This document shows, in pieces, positions 34,515 to 36,045 of a DNA stretch of 36,045 bases. Origin of the DNA: an uncultured Bacteroidales bacterium (GTDB lineage Bacteria; Bacteroidota; Bacteroidia; Bacteroidales; UBA4417). The stretch lies in contig CAJAXK010000366.1 in NCBI GenBank assembly GCA_903946925.1, positions 1 to 36,045 on the forward strand, read 5' to 3'. The notes below the pieces were generated by a model. It was not told the origin of the DNA, searched no databases, and saw nothing but the letters and a program-made list of their open reading frames with translations. Made by a program: the position numbers and the translations under genes. The first letter of the stretch is position 1. Every line of letters starts with the position of its first letter.

Positions 34515-34522
34515 CAAATGTA
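34515..34522 (-). promoter_or_regulatory. Possible -7 element for the unrecognised acidic protein gene
   Basis: TACATTTG on the minus strand, 85 bases upstream of the ATG at 34430; no convincing -33. Confidence 0.3.
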
Positions 34523-34777
34523 GTTTATTGGCGGTGCATGTTGCTTGGTTTGCACGAAAAGTTTCTTTGCTTCTGCATTTATGCTATCACTCTTTAAAGT
34601 CAAGCATATAGTTTTATCCTTTTTTTGCATTAGCGGAGCGATTTTTAACAGATTCACATACCCTCCTAAGCCTATATGTTATGGCGGCCCGGTGCTTGAT
34701 ATCCACAATCATTTCAGGGTAAAACCGTTAAATTTTATTCTTTTCAACAAAAACCGTCATGTTAAAAATGCTTCAAG

Positions 34778-34785
34778 TATTTTTG
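34778..34785 (+). promoter_or_regulatory. Probable -7 element of the cstA-like gene
   Basis: TATTTTTG, a match to TAnnTTTG, 17 bases before the ATG; the leader would be very short. The rest of the 34431-34802 gap holds no credible gene. Confidence 0.45.
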
Positions 34786-34802
34786 CAAAAAATCACTTTG
34801 CT

Positions 34803-36045
34803 ATGATTACTTTCTTTGCTTCCATCCTTGCGCTCATAGTTGGTTATTTTGTTTATGGCCGCTTTATCGAAAAGGTTTTTGGTATCGATACCTCGAAGCA
34901 AACCCCCGCCCTAATACAACCCGATGGCGTTGATTATGTGCCTATTAGGTGGGGCAAGATATTCCTGATACAGTTCCTGAACATTGCAGGCCTTGGTCCA
35001 ATTTTCGGGGCAATAGCTGGGGCTGTTTGGGGTCCGGTTGCTTTTGTATGGATTGTTTTTGGGGCGATTTTTGCCGGTGCGGTACACGATTTTATGTCGG
35101 GCATGATGTCGCTCCGCATGAATGGCCAAAGCATACACGGAATTGTTGGCAAATACATGGGAAACAATGTAAAGCAGTTTATGAGCCTTTTTACCGTTGC
35201 CATGATGGTATTGGTTGGTGCTGTTTTTATTATGGGGCCAGCCAAAATCCTTTCGGGACTAACAACGGGTTATTTTGATGTAACCGCTTGGGCAACAATA
35301 ATTTTTATTTACTATGTTTTGGCCACCTTGTTGCCAATAGATAAGTTGATTGGCCGTATTTATCCTTTTTTCGGTTTTGCCATGCTTTTTATGGCAGTCG
35401 GTATTGGTGGCGCAATGATTGTAAACGGGTTGCCAATCCCCGAATTGGTGCCGGCAAATTTCGTGAACATGAATGCCGAGCCTGGCAAATTCCCAATATT
35501 TCCTATGTTGTTTGTTACCATTGCCTGTGGTGCGATTTCCGGGTTTCATTCCACGCAGTCGCCGCTTATGGCGCGATGCATCACAAACGAAAAATATGGC
35601 CGAAGGGTTTTTTATGGAGCTATGATCACCGAAGGCCTTGTTGCCCTGATTTGGGCCGCAGTTGGAATGAGTTTCTTTGGTGGTGTTAGGGAATTGAACG
35701 ATGTATTAGCCGAACAAAAAGGAAATGCAGCCTGGGTAGTGAACGAAATTTCCAATACCTTGTTGGGCCGTTTTGGTGCGGTACTTGCTATTTTGGGTGT
35801 GGTTGCGGCCCCAATAACCTCTGGCGACACAGCTTTCAGGAGTGCTAGGCTAATTGTTGCCGATTTCTTTAAGTTCGACCAAAAAAGCATCAAGAACAGG
35901 CTAATACTAACAACCCCATTATTTGTCCTTGGATTTTTGCTCACCCAGGTCGATTTTTCAATAATATGGCGGTATATGGCTTGGTCGAACCAAACGCTTG
36001 CAACCATAGTGCTTTGGACAATTACCATTTACCTTGCCACTGAAC
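34803..36045 (+). CDS. cstA: CstA-like carbon starvation/peptide transporter, N-terminal part
   Basis: An integral membrane protein missing from the ORF track because it runs off the right edge without a stop. Translation from ATG 34803 gives 414 codons. It starts MITFFASILALIVGYFVYGR and continues with the family landmarks LNIAGLGPIFGAIAGAVWGP, VHDFMSGMMSLRMNGQSI, ISGFHSTQSPLMARC and ITSGDTAFRSARLIVADFF. About ten hydrophobic segments are visible. CstA proteins import peptides or pyruvate and respond to carbon limitation in E. coli. In this phylum members are shorter (about 470-490 residues as I recall), so most of the protein is present. All minus-strand ORFs here are shadows. Confidence 0.95.
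   Translation, partial: MITFFASILALIVGYFVYGRFIEKVFGIDTSKQTPALIQPDGVDYVPIRWGKIFLIQFLNIAGLGPIFGAIAGAVWGPVAFVWIVFGAIFAGAVHDFMSGMMSLRMNGQSIHGIVGKYMGNNVKQFMSLFTVAMMVLVGAVFIMGPAKILSGLTTGYFDVTAWATIIFIYYVLATLLPIDKLIGRIYPFFGFAMLFMAVGIGGAMIVNGLPIPELVPANFVNMNAEPGKFPIFPMLFVTIACGAISGFHSTQSPLMARCITNEKYGRRVFYGAMITEGLVALIWAAVGMSFFGGVRELNDVLAEQKGNAAWVVNEISNTLLGRFGAVLAILGVVAAPITSGDTAFRSARLIVADFFKFDQKSIKNRLILTTPLFVLGFLLTQVDFSIIWRYMAWSNQTLATIVLWTITIYLATE

Noticed and set aside
34418-34657. 79-residue minus-strand ORF upstream of the acidic protein gene
   Set aside because: It overlaps the start of the better gene at 33627-34430, has no recognisable features and lies over the candidate promoter.
34911-36028. Minus-strand ORFs of 75-138 residues
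   Set aside because: They are antisense shadows of the clearly coding cstA-like frame, which the track omitted because it has no stop in the window.
1-36045. tRNA genes and prophage or plasmid features
   Set aside because: Reading both strands of the gaps I found no T-loop plus CCA arrangement, integrase, capsid or replication genes; only the RAYT and small repeats are mobile-element related.

Overview
The window looks like a chromosome segment of a member of the Bacteroidota, probably a Bacteroidales/Sphingobacteriia-like environmental lineage. Four observations support this. The ribosomal proteins have Bacteroidota-type details, such as L2 with DHPMGGGEG and L3 without the usual Gln after GSxG. 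Gene starts lack Shine-Dalgarno sequences but repeatedly follow a TAnnTTTG -7 box with a TTG/TTTG -33 element. Four secreted proteins carry type IX secretion (T9SS) C-terminal sorting tails. A DUF4290 protein is also present. No search was run; all identifications are by reading motifs and gene order.

Layout. (1) 1-9679, minus strand: a 5'-truncated view of the fused str/S10/spc ribosomal operon, in transcription order rpsL-rpsG-fusA-rpsJ-rplC-rplD-rplW-rplB-rpsS-rplV-rpsC-rplP-rpmC-rpsQ-rplN-rplX-rplE-rpsN (partial). There is no tuf gene between fusA and rpsJ, and rpoBC is not immediately upstream. (2) 9680-10238: a gene-free stretch holding the rpsL promoter and, upstream of it, what looks like an independent structured RNA of about 240 nt with its own promoter, several nested helices, a potential pseudoknot and a terminator. 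(3) 10239-14715: a membrane-anchored TylF-like methyltransferase, a RAYT-type Y1 transposase with palindromic REP-like repeats beside it, and a minus-strand operon of LiaF-like protein, LytS-type kinase and LytTR regulator. A 14-copy heptamer array lies at the start of the kinase gene. (4) 15001-18539: a CvfB-like S1 protein, a 14-unit 11-bp degenerate tandem array, and a UvrD/PcrA helicase. (5) 18755-29288: T9SS cargo proteins (one unrecognised, two with CxxC Omp28-like modules, one M1 aminopeptidase), a MATE transporter and a DUF4290 protein. (6) 29494-36045: a lipoprotein with an SbsA-type Ig-like domain, an ArsR-type regulator, adenine deaminase, an unrecognised protein, and the N-terminal 414 codons of a CstA-like peptide transporter.

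Non-coding structure is rich. Three copies of a 150-200 bp element with AGTCC..TCCGA terminal inverted repeats lie at 11134, 18545 and 22801. Tandem arrays with 7, 8 and 11 bp units occur between genes. The most promising candidates for something undescribed are the structured RNA upstream of rpsL, the RAYT/REP locus together with the palindromic element family, and the heptamer array at the kinase start.
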